Shown here: one piece after another, positions 1-9,000 of the stretch
Layout of the letters: each line of letters begins with the position of its first letter
Position numbering within the stretch: position 1 is the stretch's first letter
Origin: Anaerotignum neopropionicum
Lineage (GTDB): Bacteria; Bacillota; Clostridia; Lachnospirales; Anaerotignaceae
Assembly: GCF_001571775.1 (NCBI RefSeq)
Contig: NZ_LRVM01000004.1
Coordinates: 247,202-311,201, forward strand
DNA: 64,000 bases
Direction of reading: 5' to 3'
Notes under the pieces: model-generated
The model's input: the letters and a program-made list of their open reading frames with translations, nothing else
The model's database searches: none
What the model was told of the DNA's origin: nothing
Made by a program: the position numbers and the translations under genes

Positions 1-32
1 ACTAGAGATCGGAACAAAGGGGGGGTAATGAT

Positions 33-857
33 TTGGTAAAGGAAACAAGAATAGTGAAGTTTGATACAGAGCTGAAAATTGAAGCCTATCATTTTCAAGG
101 GATTATGCAAAAATTCCCCAATCATTTTCATGATTATTATGTTATTGGCTTTATTGAAAATGGCAGCCGTTATGTATCATGTAAAAATAAGAGTTATACT
201 GTAGAGCCGGGAGATTTGGTGCTGTTTAATCCGGGGGATAATCATGCTTGTGAACAGATTGATGGGAAAGCCTTGGATTATCGATGTATCAATATTCAGC
301 CGGAAGTAATGCGGCGGGCAGTTTTTGAAATAACTGGGGTTGCGGGCTTGCCCTATTTTACGAACCAGGTGGTTTTTCATAGCGAAATGGTTTCAATTTT
401 AAAAGAGATGCATTTGATGATTATGCAAGAGGAAAAGGATTTCAGAAAGGAAGAGATATTTTTATTGCTGTTGGAACAGCTGATTGAAGAATACACGGAA
501 CAAGAAGTGACGACTTCTAGGGCTGAACAAAGCTGTGAAATAAAGGTTATTTGTGAATTTTTGGAACAAAATTACATTAATAATATTAAGCTGGAGGATT
601 TAAGCAATTTGACCGGTTTTAGCAAGTATTATTTGCTGCGATCCTTTACCAAGCAAAAGGGAATTTCTCCGTACAGCTATTTGGAAACCATACGCATTGG
701 GAAAGCCAAAAGGCTTTTGGAGCAAGGCGTGATGCCCATCGAGGTTGCGATGCTTACCGGTTTTACCGATCAAAGTCATTTTACAAATTTCTTCAAGAAG
801 TTTATTGGTCTTACGCCTAAGCAATATTTAAACATATTTAAAGGGATACAGGAATAG
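33..857 (+). CDS. AraC family transcriptional regulator
   Basis: 274 residues. The N-terminal ~150 residues look like an AraC-type cupin sensor: an early histidine pair (HFHDYY, residues 32-37) and a GDLVLFNPGDNHAC segment. The C-terminal ~100 residues hold two helix-turn-helix motifs, the second ending with the family signature GFTDQSHFTNFFKKFIGLTPKQY. The start is TTG at 33, because the ATG at 28 runs into a stop after three codons while a GGGGGG ribosome site sits just before the TTG. The EamA exporter follows 17 bases later, so the regulator probably controls or is co-transcribed with it. The ligand is unknown. Confidence 0.9.
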   Translation: MVKETRIVKFDTELKIEAYHFQGIMQKFPNHFHDYYVIGFIENGSRYVSCKNKSYTVEPGDLVLFNPGDNHACEQIDGKALDYRCINIQPEVMRRAVFEITGVAGLPYFTNQVVFHSEMVSILKEMHLMIMQEEKDFRKEEIFLLLLEQLIEEYTEQEVTTSRAEQSCEIKVICEFLEQNYINNIKLEDLSNLTGFSKYYLLRSFTKQKGISPYSYLETIRIGKAKRLLEQGVMPIEVAMLTGFTDQSHFTNFFKKFIGLTPKQYLNIFKGIQE

Positions 858-874
858 TTGAATAGGAGAAAAAA

Positions 875-1789
875 ATGAGCGAAAAAAAAGAAACCACCGG
901 TCACTTACTTACCGTTATGACAATTATAGTTTGGGGCACTACCTTCATCTCAACGAAGGTGCTGCTTCAATCAATGACACCTGTTGAAATATTATTTATT
1001 CGATTTGCAATAGGTTGGATTGCATTGTCCCTTGTTTATCCCCATAGACTTAGGTTTAAAGAAAGAAAACAGGAGATGTATTTTGCGGCAGCAGGTTTAT
1101 GTGGCATCACCCTTTATTATTTGTTGGAAAATATCGCATTGATGTATACATTTGCTTCAAATGTTGGTGTCATTATATCCATTGCGCCATTTTTTACCGC
1201 TGTTTTTGCCCATGTATTTTTAAAAGAAGAACGGCTGACGTTCCAATTTTTTGTGGGTTTTTTGATTGCATTTACTGGAGTTTTTTTGATTAGCTTTAAT
1301 GGCTTCAGCGTTTTAAAGCTAAACCCACGAGGTGATATTTTGGCGGTTCTTGCAGCAGTGGTTTGGTCAGTGTATTCAATTTTAACAAAGAAAATTGGTG
1401 AGTTTCAATATAATACGATTCAAACAACTCGGAGAATTTTCTTTTATGGTCTAGTGTTCATGTTGCCCTCATTAAAAATATTTCAATTTAATCCAAGTGT
1501 TGTTGTACTTATTCAGCCTACAAACCTATTTAATATACTATTCTTAGGGCTGGGGGCCTCTGCATTATGTTTTGTTACATGGAATGCGGCAGTTCGTATA
1601 TTAGGCGCAGTAAAAACGAGTGTATATATTTATTTGGTACCTGTCATAACGATTGCAACGTCTATAATAGTATTGAAAGAAAGAATCACAGGGATGGCGA
1701 TGTTAGGCGTGATTTTGACACTAACAGGGCTATTTATTTCTGAGAATAGAATCACATTTAAAACAAAAGAAGGGCTTAATAATGAATAA
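875..1789 (+). CDS. EamA/DMT-family transporter
   Basis: 304-residue, very hydrophobic protein with about ten membrane segments arranged as two EamA repeats (roughly residues 8-140 and 150-290). An early WGTTFISTKVLL segment is typical of drug/metabolite exporters of the RhaT/EamA class. A short loop carrying KEERLTF closes repeat one, and LKERITG occupies the same place in repeat two. The ribosome site AGGAG lies before ATG 875. It follows the AraC gene closely and is probably its target. Substrate cannot be told from sequence; family members export amino acids or other metabolites. Confidence 0.88.
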   Translation: MSEKKETTGHLLTVMTIIVWGTTFISTKVLLQSMTPVEILFIRFAIGWIALSLVYPHRLRFKERKQEMYFAAAGLCGITLYYLLENIALMYTFASNVGVIISIAPFFTAVFAHVFLKEERLTFQFFVGFLIAFTGVFLISFNGFSVLKLNPRGDILAVLAAVVWSVYSILTKKIGEFQYNTIQTTRRIFFYGLVFMLPSLKIFQFNPSVVVLIQPTNLFNILFLGLGASALCFVTWNAAVRILGAVKTSVYIYLVPVITIATSIIVLKERITGMAMLGVILTLTGLFISENRITFKTKEGLNNE

Positions 1790-2018
1790 CCCTAATAAAA
1801 GTGGACGATGCTGCGCTGGGTTCTTTGCGGCGAGGGTATAAAATAAATTGTTCTTTTAGCTAATCCCAATATAATATAAATGAAAGAGTGGATGCATATG
1901 GCTACGAAGTCGGATCAGCGCTATTTTTAGTTTCATCAACAGTAAGAAAGGTGATTTACACCACCAACGGAATAGACTAAGAGAAACAACTTGTATAAAA
2001 TGAGTGAATAATTATGAG

Positions 2019-2063
2019 GCGGAGTTTTAGGTCGTTTAAAGGATCTATAAACTCTGCTTTTTA
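2019..2063 (+). terminator. Candidate rho-independent terminator
   Basis: Stem GCGGAGTTT / AAACTCTGC (nine pairs, one G-T) with a long loop and a CTTTTTAT tail. It lies 230 bases after the EamA gene. The flanking 1790-2499 stretch shows no convincing gene: only an isolated 10-codon frame (ATG ~1899) and a weak long-range repeat (TTGGACAATGG near 2152 with TTGTCCATTG near 2205). Confidence 0.5.
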
Positions 2064-2499
2064 TGTTGCAAAAAAGTAATAAACAGAAAATTTTCATAGA
2101 GCTAATTATATAAATTTAACAAAACTTTTGCAATATTACATCACAAATCTTTGGACAATGGAATTATTCGAAGAAAGCTTTTATTCGAAATTATTTTTAT
2201 CCAAGTTGTCCATTGTATTTTAAAACGCAAATGGATGAAAAACTCTAAAGTTAGCAGATGATGAAAAATTTCCCATAAAGTATTTAATAAGACATACAAA
2301 CGAGGTAAGCTTCCGGTTATAGTTTGTGCTAAAGATTGACAGAGAAAGGGATTCTATTTTGTCTGTGCTAATTTGTTTCCTATGAAATAAAAAAAGGTTG
2401 GCAGACATGTTACAAATTTCAACCGAAATGCATATTAATATAATGACAGAGTTTTGCTTGCGATGGGAAGAAAAAACGAAGGGAAGTAGGATTTGCGTA

Positions 2500-3181
2500 T
2501 GTATGAAGAAATTTTGGTAGATAAAGTTGTTTGCAGCGAATTGTTTAAGATGTCGGATTACAAAAAAATGTTAAAATCGAAAACATTGTAGTTCCCGAAA
2601 AAAGTACCGCAGGGGGTACTACAGAAATTTCTGTATTGGATTGTACGCCCATAATAGATAAAGAACAGGATATGCTGAAGGCCAAAATGACATTGTTTAT
2701 TCAAAAAAAGCTGGTGGTCAAAACTCCGGATTGCAAAGAATTCCCTTTGGAATACGGATTCAGGATTAAAAGAAAGGTTTGTTTTAAAAACTGTACGCCC
2801 AGCAAATTATGGGAAGTGGATCCTTATCTTTTGTGCGGCCTAGAATGCCGTGTTATCGATATAACAATTAAAGATATTGTGACGCTCCATCCTTCTTCGG
2901 CAGATGCGCCCGTAGCCTCGTTTGATGATTTGTTGATGGTGGGACTGCATCTAAAGCTAGTTCAGCAACGTCAGCTTACTGTGCCCATTCGTCAGACTCA
3001 AGAGTATTCACCTGGGAATGCTTTTGGTTTTAAGCCTTTTCTTTTGCCCCTTGCTGTTTTGTTTGCCACTATGTCCAAAAAGAAACAAGACCTTTTTGCC
3101 GCAATTTTGTTTAACGTAGCATCTTGTCCAATACATACTTTATTATCATTCACGATATACAAAAGGATGCATAAAATATAA
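2500..3181 (+). pseudogene. Frameshifted paralogue of the 3262 gene
   Basis: An ATG at 2500 opens a frame (MYEEILVDKVVCSELF...) that stops after 30 codons. Adding one A to the seven-A tract at about 2562-2568 joins it to a second frame running to 3181. The rebuilt protein aligns with the gene at 3262: TPIIDKEQDMLKAKM... matches EPHVDLITGTVTADV..., and FPLEYGFRIKRKVCFKN matches FPLEYAFRFSETLSFQK. Homology fades after about residue 190, where a hydrophobic, unrelated tail begins. Either a degraded duplicate, a slippage-controlled gene, or a homopolymer sequencing error. Function unknown. Confidence 0.65.
3152..3178 (+). promoter_or_regulatory. Candidate sigma-K promoter
   Basis: AC (3152-3153), a 16-base spacer, then CATAAAATA (3170-3178). 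This fits the known sigma-K pattern AC-N16-CATANNNTA. It lies 84 bases before the gene at 3262 and suggests late mother-cell expression. Recognised by eye; the AT-rich context makes chance matches possible. Confidence 0.45.
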
Positions 3182-3261
3182 TATAATCAAACACCAACTT
3201 GACTTAGATATCCTGTCTGAAGCTGGCGTACGATTAACTAAAAAAGTATGGGATGATAATA

Positions 3262-3810
3262 ATGCAAATTGAAAAAATTTATACAACTAAGGTTTGGGCT
3301 GATGAAATATTTTATAACAGCCAAACCATAGCAGATGTTACTTTTACAGCACCGGCAGGTACGGTATTTGCAGCAGGAGCAACAATATTGGGCACTGCAA
3401 CGGTTGCCGTAGTCAGCACCGAACCACATGTGGATCTGATAACAGGCACGGTAACAGCTGATGTGGAGTTTATGGTTCAAGAAGAGCTTACCGCACAGGT
3501 AGGCGCAGCTCCTGACCCGCTAGTCGATTTTCCGCTTGAGTATGCGTTCCGTTTTAGTGAAACCTTAAGTTTCCAGAAGCTCACATTTCCGCCGGGAACT
3601 ACAGACACAAATTTGCAGATTCAGGTATTTCGTTTTACAGGCACCGTTACTATTGATGATATAGTAATGGAAGAAGACGCTTCAGAGGGTTCCTTTACCA
3701 ATATTGTAAACACTATGACGAAGCTCAAGGTAACTGAGGACATCCAGGCATTCGTTACACTTGGTTCTCAGCCTTATGTGCAGACATCGGATGTAGTAGT
3801 CCCTGACTAA
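3262..3810 (+). CDS. Hypothetical spore-associated protein (paralogue of 2500 pseudogene)
   Basis: 182 residues from ATG 3262; an ATG at 3253 is also in frame, but alignment with the upstream paralogue favours 3262. No signal peptide or membrane segment. The sequence is beta-rich with long runs of Val/Thr/Ala (for example TGTVTADVEFMVQEEL). The layout recalls SPOCS/DUF3794-type beta domains of spore coat morphogenesis proteins, but I cannot assign it with certainty. A sigma-K-like promoter upstream supports a coat or exosporium role. The gene sits directly behind its frameshifted duplicate. Confidence 0.7.
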   Translation: MQIEKIYTTKVWADEIFYNSQTIADVTFTAPAGTVFAAGATILGTATVAVVSTEPHVDLITGTVTADVEFMVQEELTAQVGAAPDPLVDFPLEYAFRFSETLSFQKLTFPPGTTDTNLQIQVFRFTGTVTIDDIVMEEDASEGSFTNIVNTMTKLKVTEDIQAFVTLGSQPYVQTSDVVVPD

Positions 3811-3895
3811 ATTTAAAGGGGCTTCATACAATCTAAAGCTTTTTTTATAAATAGTTTGTATAAATTTACAACGGTATGAGGCGAAAGGAGTTTGT

Positions 3896-4228
3896 ATGCG
3901 TGAATTAATTGTATTTGTTTTGGGTCAAATTTTGGGGATTTTATGGGCACTGCTTATTATAGCCTTTTATCCGGCAATCGTAAGAAGGTCAAATTATGAA
4001 AGTCAAAAGTTAGCCGATAGATCTGTGTCTAAAACCGCTTTCAATAAGGATGTTTTACAGTTTGAAGAAAAAACCGCTAGTGGCGGTATGTCTGTACCCA
4101 AAGGAACAACGCAGGCTAAAGTGAAAAAAGAGGCCGTTCAAGCGGTAGGGACCGATAGCTCGAGAAACCTTCCCGGCCATCTTCCGTATTCACAGACCAC
4201 TATTTTGGTAAAAAAAAAGAAAGAATAG
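3896..4228 (+). CDS. Small single-pass membrane protein, unknown function
   Basis: 110 residues with a good ribosome site (AAAGGAG) 7 bases before ATG 3896. One N-terminal membrane segment (VFVLGQILGILWALLIIAFY, residues 7-26) is followed by a charged, Lys/Ser/Thr-rich tail ending in VKKKKE. The tail contains no recognisable domain. It follows the possible coat gene by 85 bases in the same direction, so a shared sporulation role is possible but unproven. Confidence 0.65.
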   Translation: MRELIVFVLGQILGILWALLIIAFYPAIVRRSNYESQKLADRSVSKTAFNKDVLQFEEKTASGGMSVPKGTTQAKVKKEAVQAVGTDSSRNLPGHLPYSQTTILVKKKKE

Positions 4229-4364
4229 ATGTGCAGGGATGCCTTGGATTTAAAAATCAGCCTTTGCCTTATACAAACTGTTTGATATATGTAAAAGGGG
4301 GAGCATCTCAAATTGGACATGCTGGAAAGTGTGGTTATCCTAGGAAGTACCTTAAACCAATATT

Positions 4365-4414
4365 AACCTTCAAGTCAAAGTAACAAAAATTACTTTGGCT
4401 TAAAGGTTTTTTGT
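4365..4414 (+). terminator. Rho-independent terminator
   Basis: Stem AACCTTCAAGTCAAAGTAA against TTACTTTGGCTTAAAGGTT with a few G-T pairs, then TTTTTTGTG. It closes the 3262-4228 group. Confidence 0.65.
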
Positions 4415-4599
4415 GTTAAAAAGCATAAAGCAGTTCCTCGATAGACAAGCTTTACAATATTTAATAGATACTAAGGCAACAGCGCATAAAGTGAATTTTT
4501 GCGGACTAAACAAAACGCATGGCAGAAAATGAGGACTATCTTGCTTACGATAGGCAGTTTTTTATAAATTTTGCTATTTAGAAATTTAATGCGAGTAAA

Positions 4600-4635
4600 C
4601 GCCCCATTACAAGTTTTGTAATGGGGCGTTTTTTG
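4600..4635 (+). terminator. Strong rho-independent terminator
   Basis: Perfect 13-bp stem CGCCCCATTACAA / TTGTAATGGGGCG with a three-base loop, followed by TTTTTTG. It sits just outside the left inverted site of the putative invertible segment and could insulate the genes on the left from the switch. On the minus strand the stem is the same but has only a short T-run. Confidence 0.85.
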
Positions 4636-4650
4636 TAATTTTAAGAAGAT

Positions 4651-4680
4651 ATTACACAGTATATTTCATACTATATTCTG
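4651..4680 (+). repeat. Left recombinase site (IR-A)
   Basis: CAGTATATTTCATACT at 4657-4672 is the exact reverse complement of 6081-6096. Read as a recombination core it has 6-base arm CAGTAT, 5-base spacer ATTTC and opposing arm ATACT(A). The outer flank ATTACACAGTAT (4651-4662) is also repeated directly at 6074-6085. Confidence 0.7.
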
Positions 4681-4705
4681 AAATTATGTATAATGATATT
4701 GTTTT

Positions 4706-4735
4706 ATTATATATCAACGCCGCACTATTTGTCAA
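4706..4735 (-). promoter_or_regulatory. Consensus sigma-A promoter pointing out of the invertible segment
   Basis: On the minus strand TTGACA (4735-4730), 18-base spacer, TATAAT (4711-4706): both hexamers are perfect. Transcription would start near 4699 and leave across IR-A leftward. A weaker forward promoter (TTGTCA 4729-4734, 19 bases, TAAAAT 4754-4759) overlaps it and could drive the recombinase. Confidence 0.6.
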
Positions 4736-4883
4736 TTTGTATGAGTTTTTTGGTAAAATTAATAGAAAAAAGAAGAAATAATGTAATTTATTAGCAATTA
4801 TTGTATTGTTGACAGATTTTTTTTTCATTCGCCGTCAAAGACACCGTCATAAGAATAACAATTGTAGAAGGGAAGATCAGATA

Positions 4884-6023
4884 ATGGCACGCAGAGGAGA
4901 AAACATTTATAAACGTAAAGATGGACGTTGGGAGGCAAGGTTGCTTATTCAGAAAGGAAAATATAAATATTTTTATGGAAAATCATATAAAGAGGTAAAG
5001 ATGAAAATGCGTTCATTTCAGGAAAATCCAAAAAAATTAGAAGAAGAACAGATTATTGAAGATGAGAATGGAACAAAACTGTTAGAAAACTGGTTGGAAA
5101 AGCAAGTGCGTGTGAGAGTTAAGCCTTTGACTTACGAAAGTTACTATCATTGCATGAAAAAACACATTCTTCCGTTTTTTCAAAACGAACAAGAAGACCA
5201 GATTACCGAAGAAACGGTTTTGCAATTCATTAAAAAGCTTAGCGAAAACACACTTCTTGCAAATACCTCTAAGAAGAAAATTCTTACAGTTCTCAAAATA
5301 GCGTTGAAGGACGTACTGAAAGAAGAAATAAATTGGACATTGATTTTCAAGTCGGTAAAATTGCCAAAACAGGAAATGAAGGAAGTAGAAGCTTTTTCCC
5401 TCAAGGAACAGCGAAGCTTGGAGTCCGCGGCGCTATGCTCGGAGGATCAGCGCGCCTTGGGCATTATTTTATGTCTATATACCGGTATTAGGCTTGGGGA
5501 GCTTTGCGCTTTAAAATGGCAAGATATTGATAGAGAAACCAGATTGATGTCAATCACAAAAACAGTATCAAGGGTCAAAAAATTTGACGGTGGTTCGAAA
5601 AAGACTGAATTGGTGGTGGGAACTCCCAAAAGCCGAAATTCGATGCGTAAAATTCCTTTGCCTGATTTTTTACTAAAGCTGGTGGAGAAGCGCAAATTAT
5701 ATGAAGAAAATGAAAATGTATACATTTTATCAGGTACAAATACACCCATCGATCCACGCAAGATTCAAAAGTTATATAAAGACCTACTTAATGAATCCCA
5801 TTTGCCAGATCGAAAGTTTCATGCAATCCGACATACCTTTGCCACACGGGGCTTAGAACTAGGGGTGGACATTAAAACGCTTAGTGAAATATTGGGGCAT
5901 TCCAGTGTTTCTATAACGCTTAATATTTATGCTCATTCCTTAGTGGAGCAAAAAAAGGTTGCAATAGAAAAATATAATATTATGTATGTTGAGGTGTCTG
6001 ATTCCAAAAAATTCGCCGTCTGA
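4884..6023 (+). CDS. Tyrosine recombinase / integrase
   Basis: 379 residues from ATG 4884 (MARRGENIYKRKDGRWEARL). An in-frame TTG at 4806 would add 26 atypical residues and is rejected. The start matches Tn916/phage-type integrases with an N-terminal AP2-like arm-binding domain. A SAM-like core-binding domain follows (LTYESYYHCMKKHILPFF), then the catalytic domain. The catalytic residues are visible: Arg in YTGIRLGELCALKW, HAIRHTFATRG with H-x-x-R, HSS in LGHSSVSITLNIYAH, and the Tyr of that motif. No excisionase, replication or transfer genes accompany it. The gene is enclosed by two inverted 16-bp sites, which suggests an invertase role rather than a complete mobile element. Confidence 0.93.
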   Translation: MARRGENIYKRKDGRWEARLLIQKGKYKYFYGKSYKEVKMKMRSFQENPKKLEEEQIIEDENGTKLLENWLEKQVRVRVKPLTYESYYHCMKKHILPFFQNEQEDQITEETVLQFIKKLSENTLLANTSKKKILTVLKIALKDVLKEEINWTLIFKSVKLPKQEMKEVEAFSLKEQRSLESAALCSEDQRALGIILCLYTGIRLGELCALKWQDIDRETRLMSITKTVSRVKKFDGGSKKTELVVGTPKSRNSMRKIPLPDFLLKLVEKRKLYEENENVYILSGTNTPIDPRKIQKLYKDLLNESHLPDRKFHAIRHTFATRGLELGVDIKTLSEILGHSSVSITLNIYAHSLVEQKKVAIEKYNIMYVEVSDSKKFAV

Positions 6024-6073
6024 ATTCGTGGTATTGTTTTTAAAAAAGCTATAAAACAAGGATTTTTGCAGAC

Positions 6074-6097
6074 ATTACACAGTATGAAATATACTGC
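6074..6097 (+). repeat. Right recombinase site (IR-B)
   Basis: AGTATGAAATATACTG (6081-6096) is the exact inverse of 4657-4672. The core here is CAGTAT-GAAAT-ATACTG, so the arms are the same as at IR-A but the spacer is inverted, the arrangement expected of sites that produce inversion. It begins 57 bases after the recombinase stop codon. Confidence 0.7.
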
Positions 6098-6390
6098 GTT
6101 TTTTTGCACCATTTTAATATTTTATATGTTATTTCAAAATGGAGCAAATTATACATATACTTAAGTGCAAGGTGGCAAAGTCAACTGGTTTTCTGCATAA
6201 ATCCGTCACAGCCTACTCGGATATGCGATGAAAGGAGGTTTAATCCAAGGCTGCGCAAAAGAAAATGGTAGGGATACTTCAAAATACCGGACAATACTTT
6301 GTTTTATGAATGGTTTTGGTGTACGTTATAAAAGTAAAAGCAAAGCAGACAACAGCTTGTCCGGCATGAAAAGAAAGCGGGGATACGAAC

Positions 6391-8187
6391 TTGAAAAAAA
6401 TATTTGAAAATATGAAAATTTCTAAAAAGCTATCAACAGGGTTTCTTTTTGTATCATTTCTGGGAATTATTATTGGTTGCGTTGGCATTTTCAGTATGCT
6501 TTACATGACGAACACCCAGGAGAACACTTATAAAAATGACACCATGGGGATTGCTTACTGCGCCAGGGCTGAAAACGGTTTTAGCAACATCAGAGTTGCG
6601 GTTCGTAATCTTTATATCCTTTATGATACAAACAAGGAAAAATATGAGGAAGAGGCTTCAACCCAAATGGATGCTGTTCGGACACAGATGGATAACTACA
6701 GCAAAACAATTTCAACTGATGATGGACGGCAGCTATATGATTCAACCATGGCGGCATATGGAATCTATGAGGATACCATTAATAATTTATTACAAGCCTC
6801 AAAAGCAGGAGAACCAAAGGAAGAAATACTTTCTTTGCTTATAGAATCGGCGTCTAACGCGCAAAATGCAGTGGATGCATTTGAATTGCTGATAGAGCGT
6901 AAAGATGCAAACGCCCTGGAAAACAATGCAAAGAGCAAGGCGGCGGCAGTAACATCAATGATTATTATGATTGCGGTTATTATCATATCTTTTATTATTT
7001 CGAATGTTTTCAGTCGCTACATATCCGCTCTTATTAGTAAGCCTATCCAGAAGTGTGCAGCAATTGCTGAAATGTTGGCTGTGGGAGATGTGGATGTTTC
7101 AAAGGTTACGGAGGAAAAGGATAAGCTTTGGGCAGTTCGGAAAGACGAGGTTGGGGCATTAATCAGAGCTTATGATAAAATGATACTATCTACAACAGAA
7201 CAGGCTCAAAAGACCAAATTGATTGCGGACGGGGATCTGACTACGACAATCACAATTAGATCAGAAGAAGATGTCCTTGGCAAAGCAATGACAGACTTGG
7301 TGGAAAAACTCCATACGCTGATGCTATCGGTTGCATCAACAGCGGAACAGGTAAGTGCTGGTGCAGGGCAGGTTTCTGATGGCGCACAGGCATTATCCTC
7401 CGGCACTGCGGAGCAGGCTGCAACGGTTGAGGAGCTGACGGCTTCGACAACCAGTGTTTCCGAGCAGGCACTGCGTAATGCTGACAGCGTGCAACAGGCT
7501 GGTAATTATGTGAATCAGGCAGGGCAGGGGGTCACCTTTAGTAACGAATATATGAATAAGCTACATAAAGCCATGGGAGAAATCGGACAATCCTCTCAGG
7601 AAATTTCAAAGATTACCAAGCTTGTGGAGGACATTGCGTTCCAAACAAACATTCTTGCGCTTAACGCTGCCGTAGAGGCTGCCCGTGCGGGAAATGCAGG
7701 CAAGGGGTTTGCCGTAGTAGCAGAGGAGGTGCGCAATCTTGCGGCAAAATCGGCTCAGGCAGCGAAACAAACCTCAGATCTCATTCAAAAATCGGTAATT
7801 GCCGTTTCGGAGGGAGAACAGCTTGCCGGTGAAACCCGTAAGTTGTTGGCCAACGTGGCGGAACAAACAAGTATGGTTGTAAAGTCAATTCATGAAATTG
7901 AAGCCGCTTCTACAGAACAAGCAGCAGCCATTGAGCAAATCAATCAAGGATTAACACAGGTGTCAGCTGTGGTGCAGACTAACGCTGCAACCGCAGAGGA
8001 AAGCTCTGCTGCCAGTGAAGAGCTTGCGGCACAGGCTCTGGTTTTACAGCAGGAAATTGGAAAATTCAAGCTGCGCAAGACATCGGACACTTTCCATATG
8101 TGGGAGCATGACAGAGCACTATTAAAAAATCAGAATCAGGAACACATGACTTCACTATCTGAAGCAAGTGGTTTTGATAAATACTAA
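6391..8187 (+). CDS. Methyl-accepting chemotaxis protein
   Basis: 598 residues, TTG start at 6391 preceded by AAAGCGGGG. Membrane segment 1 spans about residues 17-40. A periplasmic four-helix-type sensor (about 40-188, rich in Asn/Ala/Glu) follows, then membrane segment 2 ([19 protein letters not shown], about 189-208), a HAMP domain, and a long signalling coiled coil. The highly conserved hairpin [20 protein letters not shown] occurs near residue 413, followed by [18 protein letters not shown]. Gln/Glu pairs in the flanking helices are likely methylation sites. No CheW-binding pentapeptide tether is visible at the C-terminus. cheW follows 30 bases later and an HD-GYP gene after that, giving a local sensory unit. 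The ligand is unknown. The promoter may be set by the upstream inversion. Confidence 0.95.
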   Translation: MKKIFENMKISKKLSTGFLFVSFLGIIIGCVGIFSMLYMTNTQENTYKNDTMGIAYCARAENGFSNIRVAVRNLYILYDTNKEKYEEEASTQMDAVRTQMDNYSKTISTDDGRQLYDSTMAAYGIYEDTINNLLQASKAGEPKEEILSLLIESASNAQNAVDAFELLIERKDANALENNAKSKAAAVTSMIIMIAVIIISFIISNVFSRYISALISKPIQKCAAIAEMLAVGDVDVSKVTEEKDKLWAVRKDEVGALIRAYDKMILSTTEQAQKTKLIADGDLTTTITIRSEEDVLGKAMTDLVEKLHTLMLSVASTAEQVSAGAGQVSDGAQALSSGTAEQAATVEELTASTTSVSEQALRNADSVQQAGNYVNQAGQGVTFSNEYMNKLHKAMGEIGQSSQEISKITKLVEDIAFQTNILALNAAVEAARAGNAGKGFAVVAEEVRNLAAKSAQAAKQTSDLIQKSVIAVSEGEQLAGETRKLLANVAEQTSMVVKSIHEIEAASTEQAAAIEQINQGLTQVSAVVQTNAATAEESSAASEELAAQALVLQQEIGKFKLRKTSDTFHMWEHDRALLKNQNQEHMTSLSEASGFDKY

Positions 8188-8217
8188 TGCGACGGGAGAA
8201 TAGGAGGCCTTATAAAT

Positions 8218-8730
8218 ATGATGGATGAAATGTGGAATGATCAGCAGGCGGAAGCAGACACGGTCAGTCATCGTTATTTAACCTTTTGGGCTGACGGTCA
8301 GCTTTTCGGACTTCCCATTGAGGATGTGGTGCAGATTATTGGGATGCACCCGTTCACAAGGCTGCCGGAAGCACCTGATTATGTTAAGGGGCTGGTCAGC
8401 TTAAGAGATGACTTATTTCCTGTGATTGATGTACGTTTGCGATTGAAAAGACCTGAAAAAGAATACAATGATCGCACCTGCATTATTATTACAAAAATCA
8501 TTGACAGTTTTTTTGGTTTTATTGTGGATGAGGTGGATGAAGTGTGCAATATACCTGAGGAGCAAATAACCGCTCCATTGCATATTGATCTGGAAGCAGT
8601 CAACCCATACTTGACGGGTATTGCCAAGGTAAAAGCACAACAGAGCAAAGAAAAAATTATTATGCTTATGAATATAAAAAAATTACTGAGTGAAAAAGAG
8701 TTATCACAAATGGCACAGGCAGTCCAGTGA
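8218..8730 (+). CDS. cheW: CheW-type chemotaxis coupling protein
   Basis: 170 residues forming one CheW/SH3-like domain. RYLTFWADGQLFGLPIEDVVQI opens the first beta-barrel half, LPEAPDYVKGLVSLRDDLFPVIDVRLRL is the conserved receptor/kinase-binding region, and IIDSFFGFIVDEVDEVCNI the second half. It couples receptors to the CheA kinase. It has an N-terminal extension of about 15 residues and a short Lys/Glu-rich tail. Ribosome site TAGGAGGCC lies upstream of ATG 8218. It follows the chemoreceptor gene and is likely co-transcribed. The 8731-9000 gap holds only a 36-codon open frame (8799-8909) that I do not recognise. Confidence 0.93.
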   Translation: MMDEMWNDQQAEADTVSHRYLTFWADGQLFGLPIEDVVQIIGMHPFTRLPEAPDYVKGLVSLRDDLFPVIDVRLRLKRPEKEYNDRTCIIITKIIDSFFGFIVDEVDEVCNIPEEQITAPLHIDLEAVNPYLTGIAKVKAQQSKEKIIMLMNIKKLLSEKELSQMAQAVQ

Positions 8731-9000
8731 AAAATCTTAAAAAGCGTTTTGCTATTTCTGGCTAAAAGCTTCAGATGTTAGTACGGATTTGGGAAGAATG
8801 CAATTTTTAGGAGAAAATCAAAAGTTAAATCTGCTTCAAATGCAAGGCCAAAATATGGATCTTACTAAAAAATATTTACTAAATATAGTTCCAGTGTGGA
8901 AAAAATGATGACTTTTATCGTGGGAAATGTTTCTAAGAATTGGCAAACAGTACCAAAGCCAATGTTTGCAGAATATCTGTGCACAAAGGAGGGGAAATAA

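Larger units (their letters stand above)
4651..6097. other. Putative invertible segment encoding its own recombinase
   Basis: About 1.45 kb bounded by IR-A and IR-B, containing the tyrosine recombinase and an outward consensus promoter at its left end. In this orientation the promoter fires left into a strong hairpin. After inversion it would fire right across IR-B toward the chemoreceptor gene that starts at 6391, with no strong terminator seen in between (6098-6390). Alternative: an integrated mini-element with 12-bp direct repeats (ATTACACAGTAT) as attL/attR. Confidence 0.55.

Noticed and set aside
2220..2408. 62-codon minus-strand ORF
   Set aside because: No ribosome site and no similarity; random frame in AT-rich DNA.
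6098..6390. c-di-GMP riboswitch ahead of the chemoreceptor
   Set aside because: I looked for GEMM-type conserved elements because of the HD-GYP gene but could not match the core.
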